Origin: CALMBW01 sp963779645
GTDB lineage: Bacteria > Actinomycetota > CADDZG01 > WHSQ01
Length of the DNA: 64,000 nucleotides
Reading direction: 5' to 3'
Assembly (NCBI GenBank): GCA_963779645.1
Contig: CAVZYX010000005.1
Location: 992,001-1,056,000 of the forward strand
In this document: one piece after another, positions 1 through 8,939 of the stretch
How the letters are laid out: each line of letters begins with the position of its first letter
Position numbering within the stretch: position 1 is the first letter of the stretch
Made by a program: the position numbers and the translations under genes
Notes under the pieces: model-generated
Databases searched by the model: none
What the model was told of the DNA's origin: nothing
Seen by the model: the letters and a program-made list of their open reading frames with translations, nothing else

Positions 1-2
1 GG

Positions 3-164
3 GTTGTGTCTCCAATCGCAGCAGCCGCGGCAGCAGGGTGGGGCTTGTTCACGGTTCTTGGGTTCGTCTTCGATTGGTGGGAGCAGCCTCCGTTGGCTGT
101 GTTTCTCGGAGCACTTAGCGGACTCGCCCTCGCAGCGCCTTCGAGCGAGCGATCGATCGTTTGA
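3..164 (+). CDS. C-terminal end of a membrane protein (partial, 5' end outside window)
   Basis: An open frame enters at the left edge and ends at TGA 162-164. It encodes 53 residues: an alanine-rich hydrophobic stretch, a short DWWEQPP turn and a second hydrophobic stretch, so it looks like the last two membrane helices of an integral membrane protein. The TGA overlaps the TTG start of the flippase gene (TTGA at 161-164), which implies translational coupling. In polysaccharide clusters the gene before a flippase is often the O-antigen/exopolysaccharide polymerase or ligase; that identity is inferred from position only, because no family motif is visible in so short a piece. Confidence 0.6.
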   Translation, partial: VVSPIAAAAAAGWGLFTVLGFVFDWWEQPPLAVFLGALSGLALAAPSSERSIV

Positions 165-1453
165 AGCGTCGGACGCCGCCTCGGTGGTTCAGCTGGGGCC
201 TCGCCGATCAAGGGCTGTCGTCGGCGACGAACTTCGGATTGACCCTCATCGCCGGAAGGGCACTCGGACCGAGCGGTCTTGGCGTCGTGTTCCTCGGCTT
301 CGCCATGTACCTGCTGGTTCTGTCACTGCATCGTTCTCTCATCTTCGATCCGCTCGTGGTGGAAACCGCGCGCGCCGACAAACCCGAGCGGGATCGTCTC
401 ACGCGCCACGCTTTGACTGCGACACTGTGCGGATCGCTCGTCGCTACCGCGCTCATGCTCGTTGCTGGAACCCTGAGCGACCACCCACTTGCTCGGGGCA
501 TCTACCTCTTCGCTCCATGGATGGTCCCTGCGATGCTCCAGGATCTGTGGCGGGCAACGCTGTTTCGAGATGACAGAGGCGGAGCGGCCGCACTGAACGA
601 TCTCGTGTGGGTGGTCGTGATGATCGTTGCTCTTCCATTAGCACTCACAACGGATGCCGGCGGCGTGGTCGTTGCATGCTGGGGATTGGGTGCCGTGGGC
701 GGAGGAGTTCTCGGATTCTTCCAAACCCACGCCGGCGTTTCTGGCTTGCGAGCAGCATGGAGCTGGTGGCTGTTGCACGGATGGCCGCTCGGTAGATGGC
801 TTGCCGCCGGTGGGTTGGTCCATACCGTGAGTCTGCAAGTGATCGTGGGGCTTCTAGCATCGGTGCTCGGCCCAGCTGCGATAGGTGGTTTCCGCGCGGT
901 GCAGACCGTTTTTGCTCCGATGACACTCTTGGGTCCGGCAGCGGCATTGCCTGGTCTTCCGAGGATCTCGCGGGCGGTGGGTGTTTCACTTCACGAGGCG
1001 CGGGTCCTGGCCGCGAAACTTAGCGCAGCCATCGTTGGGCTGGCCTCTATCTACATCCTTGCCGTTCTTCTGGGGGGGTCGAAGATCCTCACGTTCGTCT
1101 TCGGAGGCGACTTTGGGGGATACGAGGACCTCATTCCGCCCATGAGTCTCGGGCAGGTGGTCCTAGCTTCCGGTCTCGGCTTCTCCCTCTATCTGAAGGC
1201 GGTGCGCAGAGGTGATTCCCTCATGGGCACTCGACTGATCTCCGCGGGCACCTCCCTGGCCCTCGTGCCGTGGCTCGGATCGAAGTACGGGCTGATCGGG
1301 GCGGCCTGGGGATTCGTGGTTTCGACCACCCTCGAGAACGGAGCCGTTGCCGCGTTCTCATTGTCGAAGCGATTCGGAACTCCCCGCCCTCGCTCAGCAT
1401 CGACGGTTGCCGATGATGTCACGGTGAGAAGTGTGTCCGGGGTCGAGTCCTGA
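161..1453 (+). CDS. Polysaccharide flippase-like membrane protein (MATE/MVF clan)
   Basis: The product (430 aa) is hydrophobic almost throughout, with about 12 predicted membrane helices. Its N-terminus carries the pattern common in lipid-linked oligosaccharide flippases (WGLADQGLSSATNF, then AGRALGPSGLG around residues 32-42). It probably moves undecaprenyl-linked repeat units across the membrane. The TTG start at 161 overlaps the upstream stop, and the TGA at 1451-1453 overlaps the next ATG, so the gene sits inside a tightly coupled operon with a glycosyltransferase. Family assignment rests on overall pattern and context; the exact substrate is unknown. Confidence 0.75.
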   Translation: MKRRTPPRWFSWGLADQGLSSATNFGLTLIAGRALGPSGLGVVFLGFAMYLLVLSLHRSLIFDPLVVETARADKPERDRLTRHALTATLCGSLVATALMLVAGTLSDHPLARGIYLFAPWMVPAMLQDLWRATLFRDDRGGAAALNDLVWVVVMIVALPLALTTDAGGVVVACWGLGAVGGGVLGFFQTHAGVSGLRAAWSWWLLHGWPLGRWLAAGGLVHTVSLQVIVGLLASVLGPAAIGGFRAVQTVFAPMTLLGPAAALPGLPRISRAVGVSLHEARVLAAKLSAAIVGLASIYILAVLLGGSKILTFVFGGDFGGYEDLIPPMSLGQVVLASGLGFSLYLKAVRRGDSLMGTRLISAGTSLALVPWLGSKYGLIGAAWGFVVSTTLENGAVAAFSLSKRFGTPRPRSASTVADDVTVRSVSGVES

Positions 1454-2592
1454 TGCGGGTTCTCATCGCTCATTCTCGATATCTCTCCGGTGATGCTTCT
1501 GGCGAGAACCGCGTCGTTTTGGATGAGGAGCAACTTCTCGCCGAGACGGACGTGAAGGTGGAATCGTGGACGCCCGAGCCAGAGAGCGGATCGGCGACGG
1601 CACTCGTACGTTCCGCCGGATCGGCAGTGTGGGCTCGAAAGGCCATCAAGGAACTGGACCGGCGCATCATGAGGTTTCGACCCGACGTTGTCCACGTTCA
1701 CAACGTCTTTCCGGTGCTATCTCCAGCCGTTTTGAGGATCCCAGAACGTCATTCGATCCCCGTGGTGATGACCCTCCATAACTACCGCTTGATGTGTCCC
1801 TCGGGCGTCTTGATGCGCGATGGACACCTCTGTGAGGACTGCCTCGGTCGTGCTCCTGTCCCAGCGGTAAGGCACCGGTGCTTCCGCGGGTCTGCCGTGG
1901 GCAGCGCCGTGATCGCTTCATCCCTCGTGCTTCACCGGAGCTTGCACACCTTTGACCATGTGACTCGCTTCGTCGCGGTTAGTGATTTCGTTAAGCAGAA
2001 GCACGTGCAGGCCGGTATCCAAAGCGATCGCATAAGCGTGCGGCACAACTTCTCGTGGCCTATGTCGAAAAGACAAGGTGCCGGTGACTACTTCCTCTAC
2101 CTCGGTCGTCTGTCTCCGGAGAAGGGGATAGACACGTTGCTTAAGGCCTGGTCGGCGACGCTCCCAGAATTACGTGTGGTCGGGGATGGGCCATTGATGG
2201 ACGACCTTCGTGCACAAGCGGGCCCCAACGTTAGGTTCGTTGGTCCAGTAGATGCAGCAGCAGTTCCCTCGATCCTCATGAACGCCCGGGCCTTGTTGTT
2301 GCCCTCCCGTTGGTACGAGGGTTCGCCTCGGTCTATCTCGGAGGCATTCGCGGCGGGCGTACCCGTTCTCGCGAGCCGGATAGGTGCCCTTACGGAGATG
2401 ATCGAGGACGGAAGAACCGGACTCGTCCTGGAGGTTGACGACCCCGATTCGTGGCGGGATGGAGTGGTGAGACTCTGTGCTGACGATGTTTCGATCGCCT
2501 TTGGAGACGCCGCTCACATCCGCTGGGCAGAGAGATATTCACCCGACGTTGCGAGCCGATCCCTTATAGGGATCTACGAGAGCGTCACCTAG
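1453..2592 (+). CDS. GT4-family glycosyltransferase
   Basis: A 379-aa GT-B fold glycosyltransferase. The N-terminal domain has HVHNVFP and HNYRLMCPSG followed by a CEDC cysteine pair, typical of GT4 enzymes of exopolysaccharide clusters. The C-terminal domain has YLGRLSPEKGIDTLL and the nucleotide-sugar binding EGSPRSISEAFAAGVPV segment (the E-x7-E-like motif), then GRTGLVLEVDD. It likely adds one sugar to a lipid-linked acceptor at the inner membrane face. Its start overlaps the flippase stop. Its TAG stop is shared base for base with the stop of the convergent acetyltransferase gene through a CTAG palindrome at 2589-2592. Confidence 0.88.
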   Translation: MRVLIAHSRYLSGDASGENRVVLDEEQLLAETDVKVESWTPEPESGSATALVRSAGSAVWARKAIKELDRRIMRFRPDVVHVHNVFPVLSPAVLRIPERHSIPVVMTLHNYRLMCPSGVLMRDGHLCEDCLGRAPVPAVRHRCFRGSAVGSAVIASSLVLHRSLHTFDHVTRFVAVSDFVKQKHVQAGIQSDRISVRHNFSWPMSKRQGAGDYFLYLGRLSPEKGIDTLLKAWSATLPELRVVGDGPLMDDLRAQAGPNVRFVGPVDAAAVPSILMNARALLLPSRWYEGSPRSISEAFAAGVPVLASRIGALTEMIEDGRTGLVLEVDDPDSWRDGVVRLCADDVSIAFGDAAHIRWAERYSPDVASRSLIGIYESVT

Positions 2593-3203
2593 CCGTGTTT
2601 GCTGATGAATCCCGTGACATCGTCGCTACAGATCAGGTCTGCGTTCTCCGCGATCTTCTCGTCTGACCAATCCCACCAAGCGATCCGCTGAAGGGCGTCA
2701 ACCTCGTCGTCGGTGAATCGTCGGCGGATCTCGCGGGCCGGATTTCCGACAACGATCGCATAGGGTCGAACGTCTTTCGTAACAACGGCACCGGCTCCCA
2801 CTACTGCTCCGTTACCGATCGTTACTCCCGACACGATGATGGCTCCGTATCCGACCCAGACGTCGCTTCCTATGACGATGTCGCCTTTGGAATAGGGACC
2901 GTCTTCAGCGGCATTTGGCAGGCCCATCCGTGCTCGCAACGGATAGGTCGTGATCCAGTCGATACGGTGCTCACTGCCGGTGAAGAGATGACTTTCCGCT
3001 ATCCCGGAGAATGCACCGACGATCACTCGGCTGCCATCGCCATCTCGATGATGGACCTGGGCGTTGCTGATCGTTCGCCGCCCGATCGTGATGATCCCCG
3101 AATCGAGATTCTTCTGAAGGTCCAGATGTTGGAGACGGTGACCCGTGATGAGTTGGCCCAAGCGAAGGAGCGCGGAGCGGATGCGGGTCTTTAGCTTTCT
3201 CAC
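2589..3203 (-). CDS. CatB-like hexapeptide-repeat O-acetyltransferase
   Basis: The product (204 aa) has a left-handed beta-helix made of isoleucine/valine hexapeptides (IVIGSDVWVGYGAIIVSG, then VTIGNGAVVGAGAVVTKDV) and the closing VVGNPAREIRRRF segment of the xenobiotic/CatB acetyltransferase family. HRIDW around residue 79 supplies the expected catalytic histidine. The C-terminal IAWWDWSDEKI is also typical. It probably uses acetyl-CoA to acetylate a sugar of the surface polysaccharide. It is the last gene of the minus-strand run that starts at 5756, 9 bp after the glycosyltransferase. Confidence 0.88.
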   Translation of the reverse strand: MRKLKTRIRSALLRLGQLITGHRLQHLDLQKNLDSGIITIGRRTISNAQVHHRDGDGSRVIVGAFSGIAESHLFTGSEHRIDWITTYPLRARMGLPNAAEDGPYSKGDIVIGSDVWVGYGAIIVSGVTIGNGAVVGAGAVVTKDVRPYAIVVGNPAREIRRRFTDDEVDALQRIAWWDWSDEKIAENADLICSDDVTGFISKHG

Positions 3204-3212
3204 GCGGACAAA

Positions 3213-4319
3213 CTACCTTCGAGCCAAGTCATCGAAAAGCTTTTCGTAACGCCTGGTGACCTCGCCTGCGGAAAGGAATCTCACCGCGTCGCGGGCACGG
3301 TCGCCCAACTGTTTCGCCCTCGTCGGATCGTCTATCAGCCTCTGGATGGCTTCTCCGAGAGCCTGGGGATCGCCGGGGGGCACCACCAACCCGGTGGCTC
3401 CGTGCTCGACCACCTCGAACCGGTCCCCGGAGCTGACGACCGCAGGCACTCCCAGGGCCATGGCCTCGACCTGGGCTATGTCGAACCCCTCCGATACTGA
3501 CGGGGAAACGAAAACACTGGCATGGCGAAGATAGGGGTAGGGGTTCTCGCGAAAACCTGGCATATGGAGATCGACCGATCGCTCTCGGGCCAGCGCCTCG
3601 AGTGATCCCCTCTCGGGACCTTCGCCGACGATCGTGACGCGGGCGCTTCCTCCCAGCAGCCCTACGGCCGCCACCAGCGTTCGCTGATCCTTTTCCGGGA
3701 ACATGTTCCCGAGCGCAACGACGACCGGGCGCTCGTCCTTGTCAAGCCACGGATCGTCGAGGTGCTCTGCTGCCAAGCGCTCAAGGCTGTCATCGAAGCA
3801 GGCGTGGGGGAGAAGGGTGATCTGCGAATCAACGAGTCCAAGATGTCGCCGAAGATCACGTGAAACGACTTCCGAGACGGAAACGATCGCGGCTGCGCGC
3901 TTCAACGTTTTTCGGGTGATCCAGCGTCGAATAGCGAAGGCACGCTTGGCTCCCTCGTTGCGCCCGAAGGGGTCTGCCTCAAGAGCCACGAAAGGTAGTC
4001 CCGATCCGTAAGTGGCAAGAGCGAGGAGGCGAGCAGGTGCCGTGTGGACGCCGATAGCCAAGTCGGGTTTCAGTTCTTTCAGCGCGCGTCGAAGGCGTAG
4101 GACACCACTCAATGTCGATCGATCGCCGCGTTCGAGGTCGATCGGCTTGATGTCCGCTGGGACGTCTTCGAGGTAAGGGCCCCTGGCGTTCGCAAGGATC
4201 AGTTCCGGCTGATAACGCTCTCGATCCAGATGATTAAGGATGCGAACGAGGCTCTTCTCTGTACCTCGTGGATGGAGGCTCTGAGCCACGAACGCGATCT
4301 TCAGCTGTTCACGTCCCAT
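3213..4319 (-). CDS. GT4-family glycosyltransferase
   Basis: A 368-aa retaining glycosyltransferase of the EpsF/PssA type. Near the N-terminus SLHPRGTEKSLVRIL is the usual glycine-containing acceptor loop. The C-terminal domain has VVVALGNMFPEKDQRTLV, VTIVGEGPERGSL and the donor-binding EGFDIAQVEAMALGVPAV motif. The start ATG overlaps the end of the FkbM methyltransferase by 11 bp, so the two are co-translated. It is a second sugar-transfer step of the same polysaccharide; donor and acceptor cannot be told from sequence. Confidence 0.87.
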   Translation of the reverse strand: MGREQLKIAFVAQSLHPRGTEKSLVRILNHLDRERYQPELILANARGPYLEDVPADIKPIDLERGDRSTLSGVLRLRRALKELKPDLAIGVHTAPARLLALATYGSGLPFVALEADPFGRNEGAKRAFAIRRWITRKTLKRAAAIVSVSEVVSRDLRRHLGLVDSQITLLPHACFDDSLERLAAEHLDDPWLDKDERPVVVALGNMFPEKDQRTLVAAVGLLGGSARVTIVGEGPERGSLEALARERSVDLHMPGFRENPYPYLRHASVFVSPSVSEGFDIAQVEAMALGVPAVVSSGDRFEVVEHGATGLVVPPGDPQALGEAIQRLIDDPTRAKQLGDRARDAVRFLSAGEVTRRYEKLFDDLARR

Positions 4320-5112
4320 CTGGCCGCGCAGCGATATGGACGCCGTGGCGAGTGCGACCTATCTCGTTGTGCGAGTACGAATGCGTTCTCAACCACTTGC
4401 TGCAAGCTTCGAGCGATGGGTCATCGTTCAGTTCGATGACCAGAACCGGCCTGAAGCGTTTCAGAACCTTCTCCATCCCCGCCAGGACGTTCAACTCGGC
4501 CCCCTCGACATCGATCTTCACCAGGTCGACCCTGGAGACGTCATCGCCGACGAAGGAATCGAGTGTTGTCGTTCGCACTTCGATGGCTCCCTCGTTAGCG
4601 GAACTCCCTAGGGCACTTGTGGAGGAGGGGCGACCTCCCTCTTCCAAGGTCACGCCAAGCTTCGCGTTGCCCGACCGATCAGAGACGGCCATCGTTACTA
4701 CCTCTACGTGATGGAAACCGTTGGCCTCAGCAGAGCGCTCGATGCTGGCTGCATTCTCAGGCGTTGGTTCGAAGGTCGTGACCCGGCCGTTAGGTCCGAC
4801 CGCATCCGCGCACCACATCGTGATGTAGCCAACGTATCCCCCGATATCGATCACATGGTCGCCCGCGTTCAACTGTCTAGTGAGGAATGAAGTCACGTGC
4901 GTTTCGCCGCTGTCTGTCGTCGCGTATCCGCGCTGTGTTGGGCTTCGGAGGTCGAGTTCGAGTGAGAAACCCGAGTTTGGGATCGCGACCACACGGTTGC
5001 CCGCACCTCGATACATGCGTTCAGCGATCTTTCGAGCGAAGGGGATCTTCTTCAGAGATCGCTTCAGCGGATCGGGTGTGGCACGGAGTACCCGCATGAG
5101 GCCACTCCCCAT
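4309..5112 (-). CDS. FkbM-family SAM-dependent methyltransferase
   Basis: Residues 70-245 form an FkbM methyltransferase domain: GDHVIDIGGYVGYITM is SAM-binding motif I, VTTFEPTPENAASI is motif II, and VDLVKIDVEGAELNVLAGM is the highly conserved FkbM motif IV. I place the start at ATG 5112 (267 aa) because it overlaps the upstream TGA (ATGA); the frame is open further to 5193 but that would overlap the neighbour by 82 bp. The enzyme probably O-methylates a sugar of the polysaccharide, which would cap or modify the chain. Confidence 0.85.
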   Translation of the reverse strand: MGSGLMRVLRATPDPLKRSLKKIPFARKIAERMYRGAGNRVVAIPNSGFSLELDLRSPTQRGYATTDSGETHVTSFLTRQLNAGDHVIDIGGYVGYITMWCADAVGPNGRVTTFEPTPENAASIERSAEANGFHHVEVVTMAVSDRSGNAKLGVTLEEGGRPSSTSALGSSANEGAIEVRTTTLDSFVGDDVSRVDLVKIDVEGAELNVLAGMEKVLKRFRPVLVIELNDDPSLEACSKWLRTHSYSHNEIGRTRHGVHIAARPDGT

Positions 5113-5756
5113 CAGATCCCCAAACAGTTGTTGGAACGATAGATGACGGATGTTTTCCAGCCCGTTATCGCCGTAGGTCCAAGTCCGGTCCACGACAAGC
5201 TCCGAAATCCCTGCTTAGCGAGCTCGGCCATGCCGATGTCGAACTCGGGGCGATCAGAGTTGTCCCATATGAAGACCCCGTCCTCGTTCAGGGAGGACAG
5301 AGCGACCCGTGCACAATCCGGCCGGAGTTCCTCGATGCCATCGACAACGACGATGTCGAAGGCACCGTGTTCGGTGACTTCATCGACGTACGGACGGCCG
5401 ACGTCTCGGCGGATAACGCGAGATGGTGGTTCGAGATCCACCGCTACCTTGCTCGCCCAGCCTGGATCGTGCTCGACCGCGACGACTTCACCGACCCGCT
5501 TCGAGTACCAGCGAGTGGAGTTCCCAGAGCCGTACTCGAACACCCGCATCTTTGGGTTGAGTCGCGGTTCGAGAAAATGGATGAAGCTGTAGGTGTACCA
5601 AGGGAGGGGCTGACCTTTCTGGTCGACGGACTCGAGCGTTCGGAAACTGGTGAACCAGCCTTCGTCCACCAAGACGCCTTTGCGGTACACGTCGATCAAG
5701 GCGCCTGCCTTGCCCGAACGCATGGCACGCCTGGCTGCTCTCCGGAAGGATCCCAT
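5112..5756 (-). CDS. Class I SAM-dependent methyltransferase-like protein
   Basis: The product (214 aa) carries a Rossmann methyltransferase core: MRVFEYGSGNSTRWYSKRV is SAM motif I, VVAVEHDPGW the following acidic strand, and FDIVVVDGIEELRPDCARVAL a motif III/IV region. It begins the minus-strand polysaccharide-modification operon and its TGA overlaps the FkbM start. Proteins of this kind are common in O-antigen and glycan clusters, but the methyl acceptor is unknown. Confidence 0.78.
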   Translation of the reverse strand: MGSFRRAARRAMRSGKAGALIDVYRKGVLVDEGWFTSFRTLESVDQKGQPLPWYTYSFIHFLEPRLNPKMRVFEYGSGNSTRWYSKRVGEVVAVEHDPGWASKVAVDLEPPSRVIRRDVGRPYVDEVTEHGAFDIVVVDGIEELRPDCARVALSSLNEDGVFIWDNSDRPEFDIGMAELAKQGFRSLSWTGLGPTAITGWKTSVIYRSNNCLGI

Positions 5757-5819
5757 GAGGCGAGCTTAGGGCGAACAGGGCAGGCCCGTACGCCGGAGGC
5801 CGGGCCGACCCGCGCCCGC

Positions 5820-5825
5820 TATACT
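5820..5825 (+). promoter_or_regulatory. Candidate -10 box of rpmG
   Basis: TATACT lies 70 bp upstream of the rpmG start in the gap between the divergent methyltransferase and rpmG. It is a good -10 hexamer, but the G+C-rich sequence 17 bp further upstream shows no recognisable -35 box. Confidence 0.4.
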
Positions 5826-5895
5826 TTCTGTTCCCGTCCAGACCTGGACGGACGATGCGCCTTAGCGCTTCGGAGCACGGACCAAGAGGTGAATG

Positions 5896-6057
5896 ATGGC
5901 CAGCGACAAGCGCGTGCATGTGACGTTGGAGTGCACGCAATGCAAGCGGCGCAACTACATAACGACCAAGAACCGGAACAACCAGCGGGATCGCCTGGAG
6001 TTCAACAAATACTGCCGCTGGTGCCGGAGCGCTAAAGCGCACCGCGAAACCCGCTAA
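5896..6057 (+). CDS. rpmG: 50S ribosomal protein L33
   Basis: A short gene of 53 residues. The product has two CxxC pairs (Cys13/Cys16 and Cys40/Cys43) that bind zinc, around the conserved RNYITTKNRNNQRDRLEFNKYC core, so it is the zinc-containing C+ form of L33. Two in-frame ATGs stand in tandem (5893, 5896); the second has the better distance from the AGAGGTGA ribosome-binding site at 5885-5892. In most bacteria rpmG is followed by secE and nusG, but here the next gene is an unrelated membrane protein, so this copy stands alone. Confidence 0.95.
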   Translation: MASDKRVHVTLECTQCKRRNYITTKNRNNQRDRLEFNKYCRWCRSAKAHRETR

Positions 6058-6143
6058 CTCCTAACTCTCACCCATGAAGGAATCGGATCGCAGCTTCGTC
6101 GGATTCGACACGCGGTCGCGACCAGCATCCCGACGATAGGAAC

Positions 6144-6168
6144 GGGGTCCGTCCTGATGACGGACCCC
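6144..6168 (+). terminator. Hairpin terminator after rpmG
   Basis: A perfect 10-bp stem (GGGGTCCGTC paired with GACGGACCCC) with a CTGAT loop, about 90 bp past the rpmG stop. The following sequence (TACTCCCTT) is only weakly T-rich, so termination may be partial or factor-assisted. Confidence 0.65.
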
Positions 6169-6238
6169 TACTCCCTTGACACCTGGCTTGCTCCGGGCGG
6201 AGAGTTCCTTGGAGGGGGTTTATCAAAGGAGCGTTCGG

Positions 6239-7198
6239 ATGCGGGTCCTTCGACTCTTCCTGGGGGCCGGACTCATCCTTGTCGGCTTTGCCGTGCAGGT
6301 TCAGGCTCAAGAGATCACCGGTGGTTGCACGGCGACTATCAACGGCCGAGCTCCTGCCTCGCTCACCAAAAAGGACCCACTCCTCGTTCGCAAGGATGAG
6401 AGCGTCAGCTTGTCTGGCCAGGTCCCTGCATCTGTTGCTCCGGCGGGCAGTTCCATCCGTAGCACAACCGATGTTTACGTGAGCGTGCTCGGGGTGCCCG
6501 TCAAGATCCGAACCGCTACCGGGAAGGGCCCGGGCTGGGGCGGCAACGCCGAACTACCGGAGTTCGTTCGCAACCTCGCAGTCGGTGTCTACAAAGTGTC
6601 AGGCAAGGCGACTGGAAGCCCCGACGGATGGTCGTGCAGCGGAAGCGGCTACATCGAACTGGATGGCAACCCACTGACCAAACCGGCTGTCTATGCCGGT
6701 GCGGGCTTCGCAGCAGCTGGAGCCGCCCTCGTAGCAAGGGGACGGCGACCCAAGCGTCAGCAGAATCCTGGAACCATCCTTGTGGATCTGATCAAGGACC
6801 TAAGGAAAGAGTTCCAAGCCGATGCATTTGCTCTCGCCTTCTTCTTGATCGTGATCCTGCTCATGGGTATGAGTTCGCTGATCACTCTCGCCGGGGCGGC
6901 GGTCGTTCCCCGCCCGGAGAGCGGAACTTCGAACTGGGTACGGGGGCGACCGGTCGGCGGTTTCTTCGGTGGGCTTTTGTTCTCCATCGGACTCGCCATA
7001 GTGCTCCAGCAGTTCGGCCTGACGGCTCTCGATACGAACATGGGAGTCGCCGTGTTGTCGGGGGCAGTCGTCTTCGCCATTCGGGCGTGGATGGGCACGC
7101 CGTACAAGAGTGACCCGGGAGCCTCCGTCGCGGCCCCCGTGCCCTCCGAACCAGACGACTCAGCCCCACCCACCCACGAACCCGAACCCGTGTCGTAG
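6239..7198 (+). CDS. Exported membrane protein of unknown function
   Basis: I take ATG 6239 as the start: an AAAGGA ribosome-binding site precedes it by 8 bp and it opens directly into a signal peptide (MRVLRLFLGAGLILV... with cleavage near VQAQ). The 319-aa product has an outside domain of about 140 residues (with two cysteines, CTAT and WSCSG), a membrane helix near residues 150-168, a basic RGRRPKRQ stretch, then three further hydrophobic segments and a Pro/Ser-rich acidic tail. I recognise no family. It is a single-gene unit between two hairpin terminators. Confidence 0.75.
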   Translation: MRVLRLFLGAGLILVGFAVQVQAQEITGGCTATINGRAPASLTKKDPLLVRKDESVSLSGQVPASVAPAGSSIRSTTDVYVSVLGVPVKIRTATGKGPGWGGNAELPEFVRNLAVGVYKVSGKATGSPDGWSCSGSGYIELDGNPLTKPAVYAGAGFAAAGAALVARGRRPKRQQNPGTILVDLIKDLRKEFQADAFALAFFLIVILLMGMSSLITLAGAAVVPRPESGTSNWVRGRPVGGFFGGLLFSIGLAIVLQQFGLTALDTNMGVAVLSGAVVFAIRAWMGTPYKSDPGASVAAPVPSEPDDSAPPTHEPEPVS

Positions 7199-7207
7199 CA
7201 AAGAGAA

Positions 7208-7240
7208 GGGCCCCCGGTCTCCCGGGGGCCCATCACTTTT
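7208..7240. terminator. Bidirectional terminator between the unknown membrane gene and groL
   Basis: GGGCCCCCGG (7208-7217) pairs with CCGGGGGCCC (7222-7231) over a 4-base loop, followed on the plus strand by ATCACTTTT. It sits between two convergent genes (stops at 7198 and 7286) and can serve both. Confidence 0.8.
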
Positions 7241-7285
7241 CCTGTCGAAGGAATGTCGTATAGCGACACTATTTCGACGTAGAAA

Positions 7286-8905
7286 CTAGAAGTCCATGTC
7301 GCCGCCGCCGGGCATGGCGGGGGCTCCGGCCTTCTCAGGCTTGTCGGCAACGATCGCTTCGGTCGTGAGGAACAGACCTGCGATCGAAGCTGCGTTCTGC
7401 AGAGCCGAACGAGTCACCTTGGCTGCGTCGACGACGCCGGCCTTGAACAGGTCGACGTACTCGCCGGTCGCAGCGTTCAAGCCTTCGCCCGGGCCGAGGG
7501 TACGAACCTTCTCGACCACGACGCCGCCTTCGAGGCCGGCGTTCTGAGCGATCACTTTGAGGGGCTCCTCGGTGGCCTTGCGAACGATCGTGGCGCCGGT
7601 TGCCTCATCACCGGTGAGCTCGAGCTTCTCGAGAGCCTCACCGGCCTGCAGCAACGTGACTCCACCACCGGCAACGATGCCTTCCTCGACCGCAGCCTTC
7701 GTGGTCTGGACGGCGTCTTCGATGCGGTGCTTCTTCTCTTTGAGCTCGACCTCGGTCGCGGCCCCCACCTTGATCACGCCAACGCCACCCGACAACTTGG
7801 CGAGACGCTCTTGCAGCTTCTCGCGGTCGTAGTCGGAGTCGCTGCGCTCGATCTCGGCTTTGATCTGGTTGACGCGGCCGGTGATGTCGTCGGCCGAACC
7901 GCCACCCTCGACGATCGTCGTGTCGTCCTTGGTGATGACGACCTTGCGAGCGGTGCCGAGCATGTCGAGGCTCACGCTCTCGAGCTTGAGACCGAGTTCC
8001 TCGGAGATGACCTGACCACCGGCGAGCACGGCGATGTCGCCGAGCATTGCCTTGCGACGGTCACCGAAGCCCGGAGCCTTCACCGCAGCAGCCTTGAACG
8101 TGCCACGGATCTTGTTGACGACCAGGGTCGCGAGAGCCTCGCCCTCGAGGTCCTCGGCGACGATCAGCAGCGACTTGCCGGCCTGCATGACCTTCTCGAG
8201 GATCGGAAGGAGGTCCTTCACGGCCGAGATCTTCTGGTTGGCGATGAGGATGTAGGGATCCTCGAGAACCGCTTCCATGCGCTCGGCGTCGGTCACGAAG
8301 TATGGCGAGATGTATCCCTTGTCGAAGCGCATCCCCTCGACGAGCTCAAGCTCGAGACCGAAGGTGTTGGATTCTTCGACGGTGATCACGCCGTCCTTAC
8401 CGACCTTGTCCATCGCTTCGGCGATGACTTCGCCGATCTCGGGGTCGTTGTTCGCCGAGATCGATGCAACCGATGCGATCTGGTCACGGGTCTCGACGTC
8501 ACGCGACGAGGAGCGGATCTGCTCGACGACCGCGTTGACTGCCTTCTCGATGCCCTTCTTCAGGGCGATCGGGTTAGCGCCTGCAGCAACGTTGCGAAGA
8601 CCCTCGCGCACGAGAGCCTGAGCGAGAACGGTGGCCGTCGTCGTGCCGTCACCGGCAACGTCGTCGGTCTTCTTCGCTACTTCCTTGACGAGCTCGGCGC
8701 CGATCTTCTCGAGCGGATCCTCGAGTTCGATCTCCTTGGCGATCGATACACCGTCGTTGGTGATCGTGGGTGCGCCCCACTTCTTCTCGAGGACGACGTT
8801 GCGGCCGCGTGGCCCAAGCGTCACTTTGACCGTGTCGGCGAGCTGGTTCATCCCCCGCTCGAGAGCCCGACGGGCCTCCTCGTTGAAAGAAAGGATCTTT
8901 GCCAT
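7286..8905 (-). CDS. groL: 60-kDa chaperonin GroEL
   Basis: The 539-aa protein matches group I chaperonins over its full length: MAKILSFNEEARRALERG start, TLGPRGRNVVLEKKWG, the ATP-binding DGVSIAKEIELEDP and DDVAGDGTTTATVLAQALV segments, and EGIVAGGGVTLL in the C-terminal equatorial domain. The tail is short (GGGDMDF) with no His-rich or long GGM repeat. An AGGAGG site lies 5 bp before the ATG. No groES adjoins it, so this is a stand-alone groL, as is common for one of the two copies in actinobacteria. Two CIRCE operators upstream indicate HrcA heat-shock control. Confidence 0.97.
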   Translation of the reverse strand: MAKILSFNEEARRALERGMNQLADTVKVTLGPRGRNVVLEKKWGAPTITNDGVSIAKEIELEDPLEKIGAELVKEVAKKTDDVAGDGTTTATVLAQALVREGLRNVAAGANPIALKKGIEKAVNAVVEQIRSSSRDVETRDQIASVASISANNDPEIGEVIAEAMDKVGKDGVITVEESNTFGLELELVEGMRFDKGYISPYFVTDAERMEAVLEDPYILIANQKISAVKDLLPILEKVMQAGKSLLIVAEDLEGEALATLVVNKIRGTFKAAAVKAPGFGDRRKAMLGDIAVLAGGQVISEELGLKLESVSLDMLGTARKVVITKDDTTIVEGGGSADDITGRVNQIKAEIERSDSDYDREKLQERLAKLSGGVGVIKVGAATEVELKEKKHRIEDAVQTTKAAVEEGIVAGGGVTLLQAGEALEKLELTGDEATGATIVRKATEEPLKVIAQNAGLEGGVVVEKVRTLGPGEGLNAATGEYVDLFKAGVVDAAKVTRSALQNAASIAGLFLTTEAIVADKPEKAGAPAMPGGGDMDF

Positions 8906-8939
8906 CCATACCTCCTAGTAGTCCTACGAACGCTGCGAA

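Noticed and set aside
5367..6035. A 222-codon plus-strand frame across a methyltransferase and rpmG
   Set aside because: It overlaps two well-supported genes in other frames and has no ribosome-binding site.
6176..6181. TTGACA as a consensus -35 box for the membrane gene at 6239
   Set aside because: No acceptable -10 box lies 16-19 bp downstream; the spacing region is G+C-rich (GGAGAG).
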